Positions 9,847 through 18,268 of a stretch of DNA of 39,063 nucleotides are shown in pieces. The notes beneath the pieces were generated by a model. The model saw only the letters and a list, made by a program, of their open reading frames with translations. It had not been told where the DNA came from and did no database searches. How positions within the stretch are numbered: the stretch's first letter is position 1; each line of letters opens with the position of its first letter. A program made the position numbers and the translations under genes. Source of the DNA: Halomonas eurihalina (GTDB lineage: Bacteria; Pseudomonadota; Gammaproteobacteria; Pseudomonadales; Halomonadaceae); assembly GCF_008274785.1 (NCBI RefSeq), contig NZ_VTPU01000025.1:1-39063 (forward strand), read 5' to 3'.

Positions 9847-10523
9847 CGAATGACTCCTTCCAGCAACGGCACAAAACGTACCGGCTCCAATCTCTCTCGC
9901 TCGAACTGATTCCCGTTGCGACGTACCCGCACGAGCCATTGACGCCCGCCTTTGTCCGCCACTGGCGCAATCATGACACCGCCATCGGCCAGTTGAGCCA
10001 GCAATGGCATGGGCATTTCGCTGGCGCAGGCCGTCAGCAGGATGACATCAAAGGGTACCGCCTCGGGCCAGCCGTGGCCCCCGTCGGCCAGTCGCAACTG
10101 GACATTGCCCGCTTCGAGCAGCCGCAGCCGCTCGCCGGCGCGGCGATGCAGTGCATTGATGCGCTCCACCGACCAGAGTTCCTCGACCAATCGTGACAAT
10201 ATCAATGTCTGGTAGCCAGAGCCGGTACCGATTTCCAGCACCCGGGTCGGCTCGGCCTGGACGACCAGCTCGCTCATGCGTGCCACGATCCAGGGGCGCG
10301 ACAGGGTTTGGCCATGCCCGATGGGCAGGGACGTATCCTCGTAGGCGCGGTGAGAAAGCGCCTCATCGAGGAACAAGTGGCGCGGCGCCCGGGTCATCAC
10401 CTCCAGCACGCGCTGATCGCGAATGCCCTGATAGGCCAGGCGCTCCACCATGCGATTTCGGGTCCGCTGCGAGGTCATGCCGATGCCTTGCAGCAGGCCG
10501 GGGTGAAGGTCAGGTAAGTGCAT
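9843..10523 (-). CDS. pcm: Protein-L-isoaspartate O-methyltransferase
   Basis: A 226-residue SAM-dependent enzyme that methylates isoaspartyl residues so that aged proteins can be repaired. The SAM motif [11 protein letters not shown] and the family block [15 protein letters not shown], which carries the active-site serine, are intact, and the C-terminal [12 protein letters not shown] matches the family. The ATG at 10523 overlaps the end of surE by 14 bp and has AGGA eight bases before it; an internal ATG at 10478 ([10 protein letters not shown]) is an alternative. surE-pcm-nlpD-rpoS is a classical gammaproteobacterial order, here with DUF368 inserted between pcm and nlpD. Confidence 0.96.
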   Translation of the reverse strand: MHLPDLHPGLLQGIGMTSQRTRNRMVERLAYQGIRDQRVLEVMTRAPRHLFLDEALSHRAYEDTSLPIGHGQTLSRPWIVARMSELVVQAEPTRVLEIGTGSGYQTLILSRLVEELWSVERINALHRRAGERLRLLEAGNVQLRLADGGHGWPEAVPFDVILLTACASEMPMPLLAQLADGGVMIAPVADKGGRQWLVRVRRNGNQFERERLEPVRFVPLLEGVIR

Positions 10524-11256
10524 TCAACCAATCCTGCACGTCGTCGCGCGCCGCATGCCGGGTCAGGTCGGTCTGCAGCGGCGTGATGGACACGAAGCCG
10601 GCCTCCACGGCGGCGAAGTCGGTATCCGGGCCATCATCGGCGTTCTCGCCCACCGGGGCAATCCAGTAACGCTTGCGGCCACGCGGATCCTCTACTTCCA
10701 GGGGGCGCGCTGCCGGCCCTCGATAGCCCATCCGGGTTACCCGGAAGCCGCGCAACTCCTCCCAGGCCAAGTCGGGAACATTGACGTTCAACAGGCTGCG
10801 TGGCGGCAACGAGAGCTGATCGGCGGCGCCGACCAGGCTCGCCGCCACCCGGCCGGCCGTGTCGAAGTGGTGGCGCCCCACCAGTGACATGGCGATAGCC
10901 GTCATGCCCAGATTGCGCCCTTCCATGGCCGCCGCGACGGTGCCGGAATAGAGCACATCGTCGCCGAGGTTGCCGCCATGGTTGATGCCGGAAATCACCA
11001 GATCCGGGCGCTCCGCCCAGACGCCGTTGACGCCCAGGTAAACGCAGTCCGCCGGCGTGCCGTCGACGCTGTAGAAGCCATTTTCCAGGGCGGTCAGCGC
11101 CAGAGGTCGCGTCAGGGTCAGCGAGTTGCTGGCACCGCTCTTGTCGCGGTCGGGCGCCACCACGCGCAGGCGGGCATGCGAGGTCAACGCATCGTACAGC
11201 GCCCTCAGGCCGGGGGCATGGACACCATCATCATTGGACAGCAGCAGTCGGCGCAT
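10510..11256 (-). CDS. surE: 5'/3'-nucleotidase SurE
   Basis: A 248-residue metal-dependent nucleoside monophosphatase linked to stationary-phase survival. The metal-binding start LLLSNDDG (Asp9, Asp10 area) is intact, as are the later serine in [10 protein letters not shown] and the asparagine in [23 protein letters not shown] is also a family hallmark. The length fits the family (about 250). The start overlaps truD by 26 bp, so the two are probably translationally linked. There is nothing unusual in the protein. Confidence 0.97.
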   Translation of the reverse strand: MRRLLLSNDDGVHAPGLRALYDALTSHARLRVVAPDRDKSGASNSLTLTRPLALTALENGFYSVDGTPADCVYLGVNGVWAERPDLVISGINHGGNLGDDVLYSGTVAAAMEGRNLGMTAIAMSLVGRHHFDTAGRVAASLVGAADQLSLPPRSLLNVNVPDLAWEELRGFRVTRMGYRGPAARPLEVEDPRGRKRYWIAPVGENADDGPDTDFAAVEAGFVSITPLQTDLTRHAARDDVQDWLNALT

Positions 11257-12358
11257 CCGCAGCTCCTCGTTCGTCGCCCCCGTCCGGGGGCGGCTGGAAA
11301 TTCAGGGTCGGGTGATCGATCAATTCACGCAATACCGAGGTGGCGTAGGCACCGGGCGGCAACTCGAACGACAGCCATATCGCGCCTTCGGCGTCGCGTT
11401 CGAGGCTTGGGGAGGCCAGGCGTAGACGCAAGGGACGCCGTGCCAGGCGTGCCCCGGCGCGTTCCAGGCCCTCGCAAAGCACCTGGTGCGTCGCCAGTGA
11501 CTCGTGCTCGAGCGCCAGGGCCGCCTCCCGGGCCACCGATTCGCCGCGCCCCCACAGCACGCCGCTGGGGTGGATATCCAGGCGCGCCGCCCTGTCGCGA
11601 AGCTCATCGTCGAGCCGTTCGATGACGAACTGGCTACTCGTGCCCTCCAGGATCACAGCCTCGCCCTCGAGCGGCGAGCCCCATGTATCCCGCTCGATAC
11701 GTGCCGCCAGTTGAACGTTGAACAGATAACTGCGCGCCGCCGAGAGTAGCATCCCCTGGGGATCGTCACGCTTTCGCCAGCCGCGCGACAGCAACGATGC
11801 TGCCCGGTGCAGGTTGCGGCCATCGGGGCCAAAACGCTGGGGGCCGAAGTAGTTGGGCACCCCGTGCCGGCATAGCCACGCCCAGCGCTCGTCGAGTTCA
11901 GGGTCAGTCGTGACCTCACCGGTCAGTCGCAGGCGAAAGCGGTTGCCGCGATGCACGCCGCGCTTCAGTTTACGCGGATGGCGATGGGTCTCCAGCAGCG
12001 CCAGGGACTGCCCCGCCAGGCGAGCCGGCAGGTCGGCCGGTGTCTCGCGGCCGGGCAGATGGACTGAGAACCATTGCCGGGTCACAGCTACGCGATCCTT
12101 CAGGCCCGCGTAGCCGACCGCTCGAGGCGCGACCTCGCAGGCCCGTGCCAGCTCCCGCGCCACCATGGCAGTGGTCATGTCACGCTTCTCGACCCATAGC
12201 CAGAGATGCTCCCCCTGCCCTTCCGGCGCGAAGCCGAGGACTTCCTCCACCTGGAAGTCCTCGGGACGTGCCCGGTAGGCCCCGGGGCAAGGCGGACCGA
12301 AACGGGCATCGAGGGTACGCGGCCAGCATGGCGGCCAGACGGGGCGCGTCTCAGTCAT
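11231..12358 (-). CDS. truD: tRNA pseudouridine(13) synthase TruD
   Basis: A 375-residue enzyme that converts U13 of certain tRNAs, such as tRNA-Glu, to pseudouridine. The catalytic aspartate is in [18 protein letters not shown], and the preceding RPEDFQVEE and later [10 protein letters not shown] and [12 protein letters not shown] match TruD. The central TRUD insertion domain is present. The length is slightly above E. coli TruD (349), mostly through a Pro/Gly-rich C-terminus ([17 protein letters not shown]). The start overlaps the ispF stop by 8 bp. Confidence 0.96.
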   Translation of the reverse strand: MTETRPVWPPCWPRTLDARFGPPCPGAYRARPEDFQVEEVLGFAPEGQGEHLWLWVEKRDMTTAMVARELARACEVAPRAVGYAGLKDRVAVTRQWFSVHLPGRETPADLPARLAGQSLALLETHRHPRKLKRGVHRGNRFRLRLTGEVTTDPELDERWAWLCRHGVPNYFGPQRFGPDGRNLHRAASLLSRGWRKRDDPQGMLLSAARSYLFNVQLAARIERDTWGSPLEGEAVILEGTSSQFVIERLDDELRDRAARLDIHPSGVLWGRGESVAREAALALEHESLATHQVLCEGLERAGARLARRPLRLRLASPSLERDAEGAIWLSFELPPGAYATSVLRELIDHPTLNFQPPPDGGDERGAADAPTAAVQ

Positions 12359-12836
12359 GCGCGTGCTCCACCAACAGGATCACCGCCTCGGCGGCAATGC
12401 CTTCTCCACGGCCGGCGAAGCCGAGTCGTTCGGTGGTGGTCGCCTTGACGTTGACTGCACCGCGCTCGACGTTCAGGTCCTCGGCGATATGGGCGGCCAT
12501 GGCGTCGATGTGCGGCGCCATGCGCGGTGCCTGGGCGATCACCGTGGCGTCCAGGTTACCCAGGCGCCAGCCCCGCTCGGCGACCAACGCCATTACATGG
12601 CGCAGCAGCATGCGGCTGTCGGCACCGGCCCAGGTTGGGTCATCATCCGGGAAATGGCGGCCGATGTCGCCCAGGGCACAGGCGCCGAGCAGGGCATCGC
12701 AGATCGCATGCAGCAGGACGTCGCCATCGGAGTGGGCAACGAAGCCATGCGAGTGGGGAATGGCGACGCCACCGATCTTCAGGTGGTCGCCGTCGCCGAA
12801 GCGGTGCACATCGAAACCGTGGCCGATTCGCATCAT
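12351..12836 (-). CDS. ispF: 2-C-methyl-D-erythritol 2,4-cyclodiphosphate synthase
   Basis: A 161-residue enzyme of the MEP isoprenoid pathway that forms the cyclodiphosphate from CDP-ME 2-phosphate. [11 protein letters not shown] supplies Asp/His metal ligands, and [18 protein letters not shown] the third His and substrate loop; [10 protein letters not shown] and [18 protein letters not shown] are standard. The open frame continues upstream inside ispD, but the family begins at M-(M)-RIGHGF, so I start at the first ATG of the ATGATG pair, 4 bp after the ispD stop. GAGGAG is about 13 bases upstream; the ATG at 12857 ([12 protein letters not shown]) is a less likely alternative. Confidence 0.96.
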   Translation of the reverse strand: MMRIGHGFDVHRFGDGDHLKIGGVAIPHSHGFVAHSDGDVLLHAICDALLGACALGDIGRHFPDDDPTWAGADSRMLLRHVMALVAERGWRLGNLDATVIAQAPRMAPHIDAMAAHIAEDLNVERGAVNVKATTTERLGFAGRGEGIAAEAVILLVEHAHD

Positions 12837-12840
12837 GATG

Positions 12841-13569
12841 TCAGCGGCACTCCTCATGGCCGGTTGGAACCACACCCGACGCCTGGGCGGCCAGGATCTG
12901 CCCAGCCAGGGCAAGGTCTTCGGGATGGGTGATCTTGAGATTGTCGCGGCGCCCGGGGACCAGTCGCGGCGACAGCCCCAGGGCTTCCACCGCCGACGCC
13001 TCGTCGGTCACGACCACGCCATCGGCATGGGCGCGTGCCAGGGCACGACGCAGCACACCCAGGCGAAATCCCTGGGGCGTCAGGGCATGCCACAGGCCGG
13101 CGCGATCCTCGGTACTCGCCACCTGGCCGGCGCCATCATCGCGCTTCATGGTGTCGGCCACCGGCGCGGCCAGCAGGCCTCCGACAGGATCGTCGCTCAC
13201 CACGGCGAACAGCCGCGCCAGGTCAGAGACATCCACGCAGGGGCGTGCCACGTCATGCACCAGCACGAGCGCCTGCTCGTCGGCGCCCTCGGCAACGATG
13301 GCCTCCAGGGCATTCACCACTGAGTCGACACGTTCCGCGCCACCGTCAACCCGGCGCCAATCGCTGAATGGCACCCAGGCGGGGTCGAAATGGTCATCCT
13401 CGGCATCCAGGCAGAGACACAGGCGAGCTTCGGGAAAGGCGGCATGCAGGCGTGACAGGGTATGCGCCAGGACGGTTCTCCCTCCCAGCGTCAGATACTG
13501 TTTAGGCCGATCGGCGCCCATGCGACGACCGCATCCCGCGGCGGGTACCACCAACCACGGTGTCGGCAT
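12841..13569 (-). CDS. ispD: 2-C-methyl-D-erythritol 4-phosphate cytidylyltransferase
   Basis: A 242-residue nucleotidyltransferase that makes CDP-methylerythritol in the MEP pathway, feeding IspE and then the neighbouring IspF. The CTP-binding start [20 protein letters not shown] is intact, as are VHDVARPCV and the VTDEASAVE segment. A GTG one codon upstream (13572) overlaps the ftsB stop as GTGA and is also possible; the ATG at 13569 shares one base with that stop. GGGGAGG lies 7 to 10 bases before either. Together ftsB-ispD-ispF form one translationally coupled unit. Confidence 0.96.
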   Translation of the reverse strand: MPTPWLVVPAAGCGRRMGADRPKQYLTLGGRTVLAHTLSRLHAAFPEARLCLCLDAEDDHFDPAWVPFSDWRRVDGGAERVDSVVNALEAIVAEGADEQALVLVHDVARPCVDVSDLARLFAVVSDDPVGGLLAAPVADTMKRDDGAGQVASTEDRAGLWHALTPQGFRLGVLRRALARAHADGVVVTDEASAVEALGLSPRLVPGRRDNLKITHPEDLALAGQILAAQASGVVPTGHEECR

Positions 13570-13865
13570 CACGGAGCCGCCTCCCCATCTCCCGCATCGG
13601 GCACCCAGAAGAACTGTTCGTCGCTGCGCACCATCCCCACTTCGTTACGCGCGCGCTCCTCGATGGCATCCAGGCCGGTCTTGAGATCCACGACCTCGGC
13701 GGCCAGGCGCTCGTTGCGCGCTCGCAAGGGCGCATTTTCGGTTTCCAGGTTCTCCACGCGCTGCCCCACGTCGGCGAGCTCGCGCACACTGCCCTCGCCC
13801 AGCCACAGGCGATACTGCAACAGCACCAGGAGTGCCACAAGCACGACGGCCAACCACTTGAGCAT
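13569..13865 (-). CDS. ftsB: Cell division protein FtsB
   Basis: A 98-residue bitopic inner-membrane protein of the FtsQLB divisome complex. It has a short cytoplasmic N-terminus (MLK), one transmembrane helix (about 4-21) and a periplasmic coiled coil (about 28-75, VENLETENAPLRARNERLAAEV). The tail contains RNEVGMVRSDEQFFWVP, where the EVGMVRxDEQFF pattern is the FtsB signature. It heads the ispD-ispF-truD-surE-pcm-nlpD-rpoS block. In many relatives enolase lies just upstream; here the next genes upstream are the Fap-like operon. Confidence 0.95.
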   Translation of the reverse strand: MLKWLAVVLVALLVLLQYRLWLGEGSVRELADVGQRVENLETENAPLRARNERLAAEVVDLKTGLDAIEERARNEVGMVRSDEQFFWVPDAGDGEAAP

Positions 13866-13965
13866 GCGAGAATTCCGTCAGCAGTTTGCGATGGCGGCAT
13901 TATGCCATCTTCCCCCGCCGGCCTCATCCACGAAACGGTGCTCTTGCCTCACCAGGCACAAGACG

Positions 13966-13991
13966 GCGACCAGGGCATGCCCTGATCGCCA
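13966..13991. repeat. Strong hairpin between Fap-like operon and ftsB
   Basis: GGCGACCAGGGC and GCCCTGATCGCC pair at 11 of 12 positions around a 2-base loop. It stands about 75 bp after the last gene of the Fap-like operon and 100 bp before ftsB. There is no T run on the minus-strand side, so it is not a textbook terminator, but it could mark the 3' end of the operon transcript. Confidence 0.55.
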
Positions 13992-14064
13992 TAGTGACAT
14001 CACGTTTCAAAGCGCCACGTCTCGTCTATCACAGACCGAATATCATGGCCTGACTGTCATAGCG

Positions 14065-15135
14065 TCATAGCTGGAAGGGCATTCGGAAGGTCAGGCTGAT
14101 GTCGGACGCGTCATCGGTCAGGCCGATGCCCAGATTGGTCACGATGGAAGTCGAGTCGTTCAATGCATAGGTACCGCCAATATTGAAGACACCAACGTTG
14201 GCGTCACTGTCGATGACCTTGCTGGTACTGCCATTGGAAGTGATTTCGGATTTGCGAATATGCTCATGGGAGTAGGAAAGTGCCAGGCTGAGTCGCTCAT
14301 TGAGCGCGAAGGCCGTACCGAAACCGACCTGAATACTGTCGCCCAGGTCGACATCGCCGGGTTGATCGCCCGAGGATGCCGAAATATCGTCGAAGGATTC
14401 CTCGAAATTGTAGGTATATCCCAGGCTACCGAAGACGATGGCCGGATCCAGCGTCTTGAGTAGCGATATACTGGTTGTCGCCGCCCAGACGCCATTACCG
14501 GTAGGCAGTTCGGTCGGCACTACCAAGTTCGTATTGTCGTCCTCGCGCAGGCCGATGCCGTAAGGATCCTTGCCGGTCGGTGCACGAACCCCGGCACTGA
14601 TCACGACATCGGGACGTGTCGAGGTTTCCGGCAACAAGCGATAGGATAATATCGCCGAAATATCCCCCAATGCCGCCTCATCGACATTCACTTCGCTTTC
14701 CCGCTCCGTGGAAAGATCATCGCCGATGGACTGATAGGTCGTACTGCGATACACGAAAGGTACCGTCACCCCCAACTCCAGACGGTTGGAGAAGCCATAG
14801 CGCATGTTGAGATCGAAGGTGGTGATATGCGTTTCCACCCCGTCCAGGTTCAACTCTCCCAAAAAGATCGCATCCAGGGCGAGAAAGCCCCTCAGTGCAA
14901 GTTTGGAACGATCGGAATAGGAGTAATTGATACTCGGTTCGATGGAGAACCGATTATCGAACAGAGTGTGTTCCTCACGTAAGACATCTTCAACGCTCTT
15001 GCTGGGTCGCGCCTCTCTCACGATCCCACCGTCACTTTCCTGCGCCACGGCCGGTGTGGCCGAGAGACCCGCAATGCCGATGGCGACCAGGCTCCATTTC
15101 ACCCTTGCTTCCTGGGCTGACATATTATTATTCAC
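14065..15135 (-). CDS. FapF-like outer-membrane beta-barrel protein, GTG start
   Basis: A 356-residue exported protein, last gene of the Fap-like operon. The signal peptide is VKWSLVAIGIAGLSATPAVAQ. A short segment with a helix (SKSVEDVLREEHTLFD) leads into a barrel of alternating strands with recurring aromatic/glycine patterns (FSIEPSINYSYSD, GFLALDAIFLGELNL, LELGVTVPFVYR, VVISAGVRAPTGKDP, FGSLGYTYNFEESFDD, VGFGTAFALNERLSL). This resembles FapF, the trimeric channel that secretes amyloid subunits in Pseudomonas, and more broadly the MetA-type phenol-degradation porin family. It is shorter than FapF, with little room for the N-terminal coiled coil. The last residues MPFQL end in Leu rather than the usual Phe. 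The GTG start follows GGAAGGAGG by six bases; the in-frame ATG four codons later has no comparable site. Confidence 0.75.
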   Translation of the reverse strand: MNNNMSAQEARVKWSLVAIGIAGLSATPAVAQESDGGIVREARPSKSVEDVLREEHTLFDNRFSIEPSINYSYSDRSKLALRGFLALDAIFLGELNLDGVETHITTFDLNMRYGFSNRLELGVTVPFVYRSTTYQSIGDDLSTERESEVNVDEAALGDISAILSYRLLPETSTRPDVVISAGVRAPTGKDPYGIGLREDDNTNLVVPTELPTGNGVWAATTSISLLKTLDPAIVFGSLGYTYNFEESFDDISASSGDQPGDVDLGDSIQVGFGTAFALNERLSLALSYSHEHIRKSEITSNGSTSKVIDSDANVGVFNIGGTYALNDSTSIVTNLGIGLTDDASDISLTFRMPFQL

Positions 15136-15270
15136 GATCACCCTCCTTCCCCCTCGGAATATGATCCCAGGCATACTATTCGAGCACCCCACCGGATGTC
15201 GGGGCATGCCTTCCTGAATCAGCCTAGTAGTCCCTGGAAAATTTGTTCGCCCGCCTCTTTTACGGTGTCT

Positions 15271-16068
15271 TCAACGACGCAATTGCGAAGCCATCCTCAT
15301 GGCACCTCTGACCCCCACCGATCGCTCCATCCCCGGTCTATTGTTCATATAAAGCTGTAGACGTGTCAGGTTGTGCACGCGCTGCAGGTTGCTGGAAAGC
15401 TGGATACGCTGATGCAGCCCCTGCCCTGGCAGGACGGCCTGCGACACATGGCCGATGCCAGGCACCTTCATGTCGACACTGAAGTCATTGCCCGACGCAT
15501 TGACCGCGACGCGCGTCCCCGAGGCCAAGCGCCGCTCGACGCGGGAAACGCCCGCCGCCCCTGTCGGCACGGAAGTGCCGGCGGCATCCAGAATATCGAC
15601 CTGCAACTCGTTGGCCGCCGTGTTGAAATCCCCTCCGGCCTGGATCGACTGCACGACCCCCCTGGCATTGGGGGTTCCCCCATCGATCACGACGGCGCCA
15701 TTGCCCATCGTGGCCGCCAGAGCGGGACCGTCGATCACCGAAATGACCGGCTCGAACGACACACGTGGCGTGCCACCACTGAGATCGCCCATCACCCCCG
15801 CTCTGGCCCGGATATGCTCACCGGCTGCCGTTCGCCATTCACTCGACATCTGCACCCCGAAGTACATGAGCCTCCCCCGATCTACGAAGCGTCCTCGCAT
15901 GGTGCTCAATTCATCATCGCTGAGTTGCCGGGCCTCGGAGAACGGCTCGAAGCTCGAGGTGGCCGCCTGGGCCGAAGGTATGCCCTCTTGCGACATCGCC
16001 AACAGCAGCGGCGTGGAGAACGCTAAAATACGCCAGGTATTTGTGCCCCTTTTATATTTGCCGATCAT
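15271..16068 (-). CDS. Exported protein of the Fap-like operon (FapE position)
   Basis: A 265-residue exported protein of unknown function, between the C39 peptidase and the barrel, where fapE lies in Pseudomonas. A signal peptide (WRILAFSTPLLLAMSQEGIPSAQA) is followed at 49-61 by LSDDELSTMRGRF. That motif reads like a double-glycine leader and recurs in the first protein of the operon. Then come RLMYFGVQMSSEWRT and a beta-rich body (VISVIDGPALAATMGNGAVV, GVVQSIQAGGDFNTAANELQVDI). The end contains HQRIQLSSNLQRVHNLTRLQLYMNN, weakly like the amyloid repeats. AAGGGG lies eight bases before the ATG. I do not recognise a catalytic domain. FapE in Pseudomonas is a minor fibre component; equivalence here rests on position. 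Confidence 0.6.
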   Translation of the reverse strand: MIGKYKRGTNTWRILAFSTPLLLAMSQEGIPSAQAATSSFEPFSEARQLSDDELSTMRGRFVDRGRLMYFGVQMSSEWRTAAGEHIRARAGVMGDLSGGTPRVSFEPVISVIDGPALAATMGNGAVVIDGGTPNARGVVQSIQAGGDFNTAANELQVDILDAAGTSVPTGAAGVSRVERRLASGTRVAVNASGNDFSVDMKVPGIGHVSQAVLPGQGLHQRIQLSSNLQRVHNLTRLQLYMNNRPGMERSVGVRGAMRMASQLRR

Positions 16069-16113
16069 GACCGTATCCCCTTGAGTGGCATACCAAACCG
16101 ACGAGCCCGAAGC

Positions 16114-16842
16114 TCAGAAAAGCTCGGCGTGCCGAAAACCAAAATCGATCAGTTGGTCTCGCGGTGCTGGAGAGAAGACGTCCTGCAGACGATGCGCGGT
16201 CAATGGCTGACGCGGATCGAGCAGAACCGTATAACGGTCATAACCTTCCCCCACCACGGCAAAGATGATGTTATTCCATGCAGCCATGAAGTCGTCGCGC
16301 GACATCATGCGATTGCCCAGCGCCGGATCACCGACGTAGATGCGATCCCCCCGGGCCTTCTTCATCACCACGAAATGCTTGTAGCCTTCCAGGTCGAGCA
16401 ACACGATCACCGGAATCGATATCTCATCCAGCGTATCGGGAGCGACCTCGTAGCCACGCCCTCGGTATCCGTTCGTTTCCACATAGCGCTTCAGGTCAAG
16501 CAAAGAAAAGCCGCGCTGACGCACGACTTCGGGATCGGATACTTCGAGCATGCCCGCCAGGACATCATTCTCGGTAATTTCCGTCCGCCCATAGGCATAT
16601 TTGAGCACCGTGGCCAAGGCCGCGGCCCCGCAGGAAAAATCGGTATGCTGTTCGACCAGATCCTCGTAGCGCCTCTCGCGTATGGATTGCACATCCTTTC
16701 GCACCATGGTGTCGGACAGGACATTGCCCAGGCTCATGCTGGCCGCCAACGCCATGTTGTCAGATGCCACACTGATAAAGATGCCCGTCACCATCGCCGT
16801 GAATAGCCGCAAACGCTTGAAGCTCATGCGCTTGAAATTCAT
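16114..16842 (-). CDS. FapD-like C39 family cysteine peptidase
   Basis: A 242-residue exported protein. The N-terminus (KRLRLFTAMVTGIFISVASDNMALA) is a signal sequence, followed by a papain-like C39 domain. Gln65 and Cys71 (EQHTDFSCGAAALATVL), His156 (GYKHFVVMKK) and Asp172 (YVGDPALGN) make an intact oxyanion/catalytic set, so it should be active. In bacteriocin ABC exporters, C39 domains cut double-glycine leaders; stand-alone periplasmic C39 proteins such as FapD occur in fap operons. It lies directly after the FapC-like gene, as fapD does. I start at 16842 because CGGGAG is six bases upstream and the signal peptide begins there; an ATG at 16863 is possible. Confidence 0.82.
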   Translation of the reverse strand: MNFKRMSFKRLRLFTAMVTGIFISVASDNMALAASMSLGNVLSDTMVRKDVQSIRERRYEDLVEQHTDFSCGAAALATVLKYAYGRTEITENDVLAGMLEVSDPEVVRQRGFSLLDLKRYVETNGYRGRGYEVAPDTLDEISIPVIVLLDLEGYKHFVVMKKARGDRIYVGDPALGNRMMSRDDFMAAWNNIIFAVVGEGYDRYTVLLDPRQPLTAHRLQDVFSPAPRDQLIDFGFRHAELF

Positions 16843-16900
16843 GGTGCGCTCCCGGTACTGCATCGTCGGAGGGCCAGTGCCACCCGGCGAAGAATAGAGT

Positions 16901-16927
16901 CTCCCGACCCGCATCGCGGGCCGGGAG
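16901..16927 (-). terminator. Hairpin between FapC-like and FapD-like genes
   Basis: CTCCCG-A-CCCGC and GCGGG-C-CGGGAG form an 11-bp stem with one mismatch and a 3-base loop. On the minus strand it is followed by ACTCTATTCTT, only partly T-rich. It could be a leaky terminator or an RNA-stabilising hairpin that raises the amount of the upstream major-subunit mRNA relative to the downstream genes. Confidence 0.5.
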
Positions 16928-16976
16928 TGTTGAACTGTCATGACATCTCGCTAGAGGTCATGCAGCGACGGCCGTA

Positions 16977-18215
16977 TTACATTTCGCCGCCACCGCCACC
17001 TGCCCCGCCACCTGCGGCGGACGAAGCAATGGACAGGGAGTTGCGTTGCAGGTTGTTGGTACCGGCGGCAACGTTGACGCCGATGTTGCCGACCGCGCCG
17101 CGCAGGGCATTGCCGGTCAGTTCGGCGTTGTTCTCATTGGCCACGTACACGGTATTGGTCGCCGTGACGCTACCGGAGAGCGTACCGCCCATGGCCATCA
17201 GGCCCGCTTCACGGAAGGCCAGCCGGCCACGATATTCCCCTTCTGTAGTGCCATCCTCGTTGAAGGCGAAGGCGCCGCCATCGTTGTTGAGATCCTGAGC
17301 ACCTTGGGCAGCGGAATCGATATCGATGTGTCCGGTGGCATTGCCCGAGGTATGCACGCCGCCATCACCGTTGTCGGTACCATTCCAGGTATCGGGATAC
17401 AGGTTGCCAATCTGGTCGGACTGACCGGTATAGGAGCCATCGTAAGTACCGGACTCGCGACCGCGACCGACACCGGCATAGCCGCCCACCATCACGCCGG
17501 ACACAGTGACGTCAGTGGTATTGGTGAAGGTCTCGGTATGGCCACTATTGGCGGTGTAGTTGCCATAGGTGGTCTGTACCCCACCGGTCGTGGCATCGGC
17601 CGAGCCGCTGGAGGTATTGACCGCAGCCGCCAGGCTGTTCTGCTGGCCATTGCCGACACCGGCGGCAACGTTCACCCCAATGTTGCCGCTGGCGCCACGC
17701 AGTGCACTATCACCCATGCGAGCATTGTTCGGGCTGCCACTGTTGATGGTCACGTTGTTCGAGCTGGACTGAGCCGAAAAGGCAGCAGCCTGACCGAACA
17801 CCCGAGCCGCATCCGAAGCGGCAAGTGCCGCATCATTGGCTTGCTGGTTGTTGTCGCCCGCCGCCACGTTGACGCCGATATTACCGGCGGCATTGCGCAG
17901 GGCACTGCCATCCAGGTCGGCGTTGTTGGTGGAGACGGTATTATCGACACCGTTGCCATTGATCAGCTGCTTGCTGTCCACGGTGGCACCGGCATAGTTG
18001 GGGTCACTGGTCCGTACCCGGACATCGACCTTGAAGTCCTTGTAGGTATCGCTGTCATGGTTGAGCTCGACGTCGATGTTGTTATCGAACTTGGAGTCGA
18101 TATAGCTGTCGGTGTCGAAGTCATTATTGCCCCGGTTCCCGTCGGCGAAGGCTGCGGGAGCGGCCATCAGTGCGGCGACAGCCAGAGCGAGCGGAGCTTT
18201 TTGGAATGTTTTCAT
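16977..18215 (-). CDS. FapC-like functional amyloid/adhesin subunit with three repeats
   Basis: A 412-residue secreted protein, the likely main fibre subunit. Signal peptide MKTFQKAPLALAVAALMAAPAAFA. Residues 30-70 are Asp-rich (DFDTDSYIDSKFDNNIDVEL). Three near-identical repeats follow: about 104-132, 170-198 and 369-397. Each reads ALR-x-A-x-GNIGVNVAAG-x-x-N-x-Q-x-N, the Asn/Gln-bearing pattern of FapB/FapC-type repeats. Repeats 2 and 3 are separated by a ~170-residue Gly/Thr/Asp-rich linker. The tail is GGGAGGGGGEM. There is no cysteine anywhere, whereas canonical FapC has a C-terminal CXXC. A good ribosome site (AGGAG, seven bases) precedes the ATG. Similar proteins are sometimes labelled heme utilisation protein or adhesin; nothing here supports heme binding. 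Confidence 0.75.
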   Translation of the reverse strand: MKTFQKAPLALAVAALMAAPAAFADGNRGNNDFDTDSYIDSKFDNNIDVELNHDSDTYKDFKVDVRVRTSDPNYAGATVDSKQLINGNGVDNTVSTNNADLDGSALRNAAGNIGVNVAAGDNNQQANDAALAASDAARVFGQAAAFSAQSSSNNVTINSGSPNNARMGDSALRGASGNIGVNVAAGVGNGQQNSLAAAVNTSSGSADATTGGVQTTYGNYTANSGHTETFTNTTDVTVSGVMVGGYAGVGRGRESGTYDGSYTGQSDQIGNLYPDTWNGTDNGDGGVHTSGNATGHIDIDSAAQGAQDLNNDGGAFAFNEDGTTEGEYRGRLAFREAGLMAMGGTLSGSVTATNTVYVANENNAELTGNALRGAVGNIGVNVAAGTNNLQRNSLSIASSAAGGGAGGGGGEM

Positions 18216-18268
18216 GGTCCTTCTCCTGAATGAGCCATTGGTGATGCATTTTTGCTTCTTGATTTACG

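Noticed and set aside
12040..13323. 427-codon plus-strand frame across truD, ispF and ispD
   Set aside because: Crosses three genes with intact active sites on the other strand; Arg/Ser/Pro-rich shadow composition.
16977..18215. Heme-utilisation protein, as similar proteins are sometimes labelled
   Set aside because: No heme-binding motif or receptor domain is visible; the repeat pattern fits Fap/adhesin subunits better.
17046..18233. 395-codon open frame opposite the FapC-like gene
   Set aside because: A mirror of the repeat protein; the real strand has a signal peptide, ribosome site and internal repeats.
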